The notes under the pieces were generated by a model. That model ran no database searches. It was not told the DNA's origin and was given only the letters and a program-made list of their open reading frames with translations. Source: Polysphondylium violaceum (Eukaryota; Evosea; Eumycetozoa; Dictyosteliales; Dictyosteliaceae). Taken from it: a DNA stretch of 32,889 bases. Location of the stretch: contig AJWJ01000252.1 in assembly GCA_000277445.1 (NCBI GenBank), forward strand, positions 1 through 32,889, in the 5' to 3' direction. This document shows positions 30,901-32,889 of this stretch, piece by piece (position 1 is the first letter of the stretch; each line of letters opens with the position of its first letter). Position numbers and translations under genes: made by a program.

Positions 30901-32169
30901 AAGTACCACTGGATAAACCAAATGCGCCGTCATTAAGATAAAATTTTGGTGTATAAACCAGTGGGCCATTCAATGTAGTACTAAGTATATAGGGATTAAT
31001 GTCTTTTAAATAAAAAAGTGTTTCTGTATTGAAGTACATCATTCTAGCACCTCCCAAATTAGAGTTTGGCGATCCTCCTTCATAGTTATGACTTGTCATA
31101 TTAGGGTAAACAATGGATGGCTGATTAATTGTTGAGGAGGTAGATAAAGTATTGGCACAATACTGATTGATACAAATATAAGTTTTGATGGTGAGATCAC
31201 CTGTTAAATATGTAGTTTGGCTGAGGTTTATAACACTAATATAGGTTGAGTTTTCCGGAGTACCATACGCTGGGGAAAAGAGAGGCACAGCTCCAGCACC
31301 ATTGTTTATATTGAGAAGAAAGAAAAGATTTTTTGGATCAGATTTCAATACGTTTACTGAGCACCACAAGACATGTGTTGTTGTTGCCGTAGGAGAAGAA
31401 CAAGTAAAGTCAGGAATACTGTATTCAATATTAGGATAATCTAGAGTAATGGTAAAATTTTCACCATATGAATCATCACCTGCTACTAAACTGACAAAGT
31501 TGTCCAAACTGGTATTAGAGGGACTCAATGATCCTGTGGCAATATACATGCTTAAAAAAAAAGTGTTGTAACTTAATTGACTAACTTGAAACCCCCATCC
31601 ATCGTAGCTTCCCTTTGATAGGTAGAATTGAAGTAAGGTTTTAGCTATATTATTATTAATCTTGAATTCATATAAAAGTGAAAATTGAGTAGAGGTAGCT
31701 TGTTTGGTGAAACCAAGCTTGGTGAATTGTGGATGAATGGTTTCTTTAATTTAAATATTAATATAGTGTTAAAATTCATACTAATCAAATGAAATTATTG
31801 AAACCTACCATAACACTCATAGTTAATATCTAGAGTTTCAGATTCAGTCAAAGTTGATGCAAAAATTTGAAAAGAACCCGAGCCTGAGGGCACTTTAATG
31901 GTAAGAGTAAAGTAATCCAGTGTCCCATTTGTTAAAATACTATAGCTAGAGAAATCGAATCCATCTATTCTATAAGCAGTCAGAGGAGTTGCATGATCAA
32001 CCAGAACACTAAAAAATCGAGTGCAGTTTTTATATGTTAAATCTGCATATCTAGAATTATCTATAGTCCTATTGGGATCCTCGACATATGTCAACAGTAG
32101 CGAGTCTACCAAGTTACCCAATATAAAAAATACAAATAGTAGTGATACATAGAACTTAAAGAGTTTCAT
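27941..32169 (-). CDS. ComC-family cell-surface protein (TIG, EGF-like, ComC C-terminal domain, membrane anchor)
   Basis: Two exons, 32169-31809 and 31743-27941, with a 65-base intron (GTAGGT...TTAAAG). The frame is kept through YECYG-ETIHPQF, giving 1,387 residues. The part between 31549 and 31743 is open and coding (FYLSKGSYDGWGFQVSQL). Layout: signal peptide (MKLFKFYVSLLFVFFILGNL), a long N-terminal region of repeated beta-type sequence with many N-x-S/T sites, a TIG/IPT domain (about 919-1009: SDITTDGGELVIFGKGFG), and a Pro/Ser linker. An EGF-like module follows (about 1052-1081: CINDCGGSSQGYCSVTGCIC), then the ComC-type C-terminal region and a transmembrane helix (about 1343-1369, AGIIIGSVAFAAIVITSVTY). 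A short basic tail (KKRKQENFERKLQ) ends it. Relatives in Dictyostelium are single-pass surface proteins; ComC is tied to communication during development. The ligand is unknown. Confidence 0.9.
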
Positions 32170-32435
32170 GTTTGTTTTTTTTAAAAAAAAAATGATCATT
32201 CGATGCCTTAAAAATATTGTGGGGACCCAGAAAAATAAAATTTAAAAAATATCTGTGGAAATTTTTTTAGACTCCATATTTTAAAATATTTTTTCAAAAA
32301 AATCAATCACCAATTAATTGATCACAATCACGATTTCTTTTTTATAATTTTAAGGAGTTTTCAAAAAAAAGATCCTACACCATAACATAAATAGTAAATT
32401 ACAATGAGAGATCAAATTTAATTTGTGGTTTATTA
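32170..32435. other. Intergenic region between the two ComC-family paralogues
   Basis: 266 bases of AT-rich sequence upstream of the complete ComC-family gene and downstream of its partial neighbour. No gene seen. The spacing suits a head-to-tail tandem duplication. Confidence 0.5.
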
Positions 32436-32889
32436 TTACTCTTGACTCATCGTTTTTAATTTAACTTCCAGAGTATGAAATTTCCTTTTTTGATATATAA
32501 CATAGGCTAGAGAAACAAATACAATGGAGGCAAAACCGACAGAACCTATTATGATACCCGCGAGTTGTGCTTTAGTAAGTTTACTCTTTGATTTAGATGA
32601 GCATACAGAGTTATCAATATCTCTTGCAGGTCTCTGATCTATTAATACAGAGAAATCAGGATCAAGTTGGACTAGTCTATGATAGGATCTAATACCAATA
32701 CCAATGTAACTTTGGACATTGTTGAATTGATTTGAACTACTATAGTTTGGTAGGAGTTGGTTTGTTATTGTTGATATTCTACCATCGATAATGCCTCTTT
32801 TAACAAATCTACCATATAAACTGTGATCATCTACTTGTAGTTTGACGTATTCGGAATTTGTGACAGTGGTATTACCAGATTCTAATGCT
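32436..32889 (-). CDS. ComC-family protein, C-terminal part only (cut by window edge)
   Basis: The stop codon is at 32436-32438 and the frame is open to the right edge, where one base of a further codon remains. The visible 151 residues cover the end of the ComC-type domain (SEYVKLQVDDHSLYGRFVKR, QLDPDFSVLIDQRPA, VCSSKSKSKLTKAQ), a transmembrane helix (AGIIIGSVGFASIVFVSLAY) and a short basic tail ending TMSQE. It aligns end to end with the C-terminus of the neighbour at 27941-32169, in the same orientation, so the two are tandem paralogues. One stretch is almost identical at DNA level (see findings), while the tails differ clearly. The N-terminal part lies outside the window. Confidence 0.9.
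   Translation of the reverse strand, partial: ALESGNTTVTNSEYVKLQVDDHSLYGRFVKRGIIDGRISTITNQLLPNYSSSNQFNNVQSYIGIGIRSYHRLVQLDPDFSVLIDQRPARDIDNSVCSSKSKSKLTKAQLAGIIIGSVGFASIVFVSLAYVIYQKRKFHTLEVKLKTMSQE

Noticed and set aside
1-32889. Transposable elements, tRNA and rRNA genes
   Set aside because: Reading both strands I found no transposase, reverse transcriptase or integrase motifs, no long terminal or inverted repeats flanking a body, and no convincing A/B box pairs or rRNA sequence.

Overview
The window looks like nuclear DNA of a dictyostelid social amoeba. The evidence is AT-rich intergenic DNA full of homopolymer runs, short GT-AG introns of about 60-130 bases, coding regions with poly-Asn, poly-Ser and poly-Thr tracts, and gene families typical of the group, above all ComC-type cell-surface proteins with TIG, EGF and a C-terminal membrane anchor. 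The coding DNA is less AT-extreme than I expect for Dictyostelium discoideum, so a Cavenderia- or Heterostelium-like species is my guess. That is inference only.

Layout: fourteen complete protein genes and one cut by the right edge. From 324 to 7937, three genes run leftwards: a secreted protein of unknown function, a spliced SHG1/BOD1-type putative COMPASS subunit, and a secreted G8-domain protein closely resembling animal CEMIP/TMEM2. A 1.35 kb divergent promoter region follows. Then come a DUF229 (sulfatase-fold) membrane protein that seems to have lost key active-site residues, and a three-exon phospholipid methyltransferase (PEMT), both rightwards. From 12647 to 17812 lie a histidine phosphatase, a coiled-coil/PX-domain protein, a METTL2-type tRNA m3C methyltransferase and an unrecognised membrane protein. 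From 19076 to 22902 lie PEX11, a PHO88/SND3 protein and an Asn-rich disordered protein. After a 2.4 kb gene-free stretch comes an SPX-EXS phosphate exporter (XPR1/SYG1 type). The right end holds two adjacent ComC-family paralogues.

The genes are ordinary dispersed eukaryotic genes and not an operon. Themes that recur without implying one pathway are the cell surface and secretion (the 747-aa protein, the CEMIP-like protein, the ComC pair, the DUF229 protein) and membrane or organelle biology (PEMT, PX, PEX11, PHO88, SPX-EXS). Exon structures were read by hand from splice sites and frame continuity. All spliced models come out in frame.

I see no transposase, reverse transcriptase, integrase, tRNA or rRNA. 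The least explained parts are the gene-free stretch 22903-25323 (strand-skewed, with tandem repeats and hairpins), the probable pseudoenzyme at 9288-11603, the CEMIP-like gene, and the near-identical patch shared by the two ComC paralogues.
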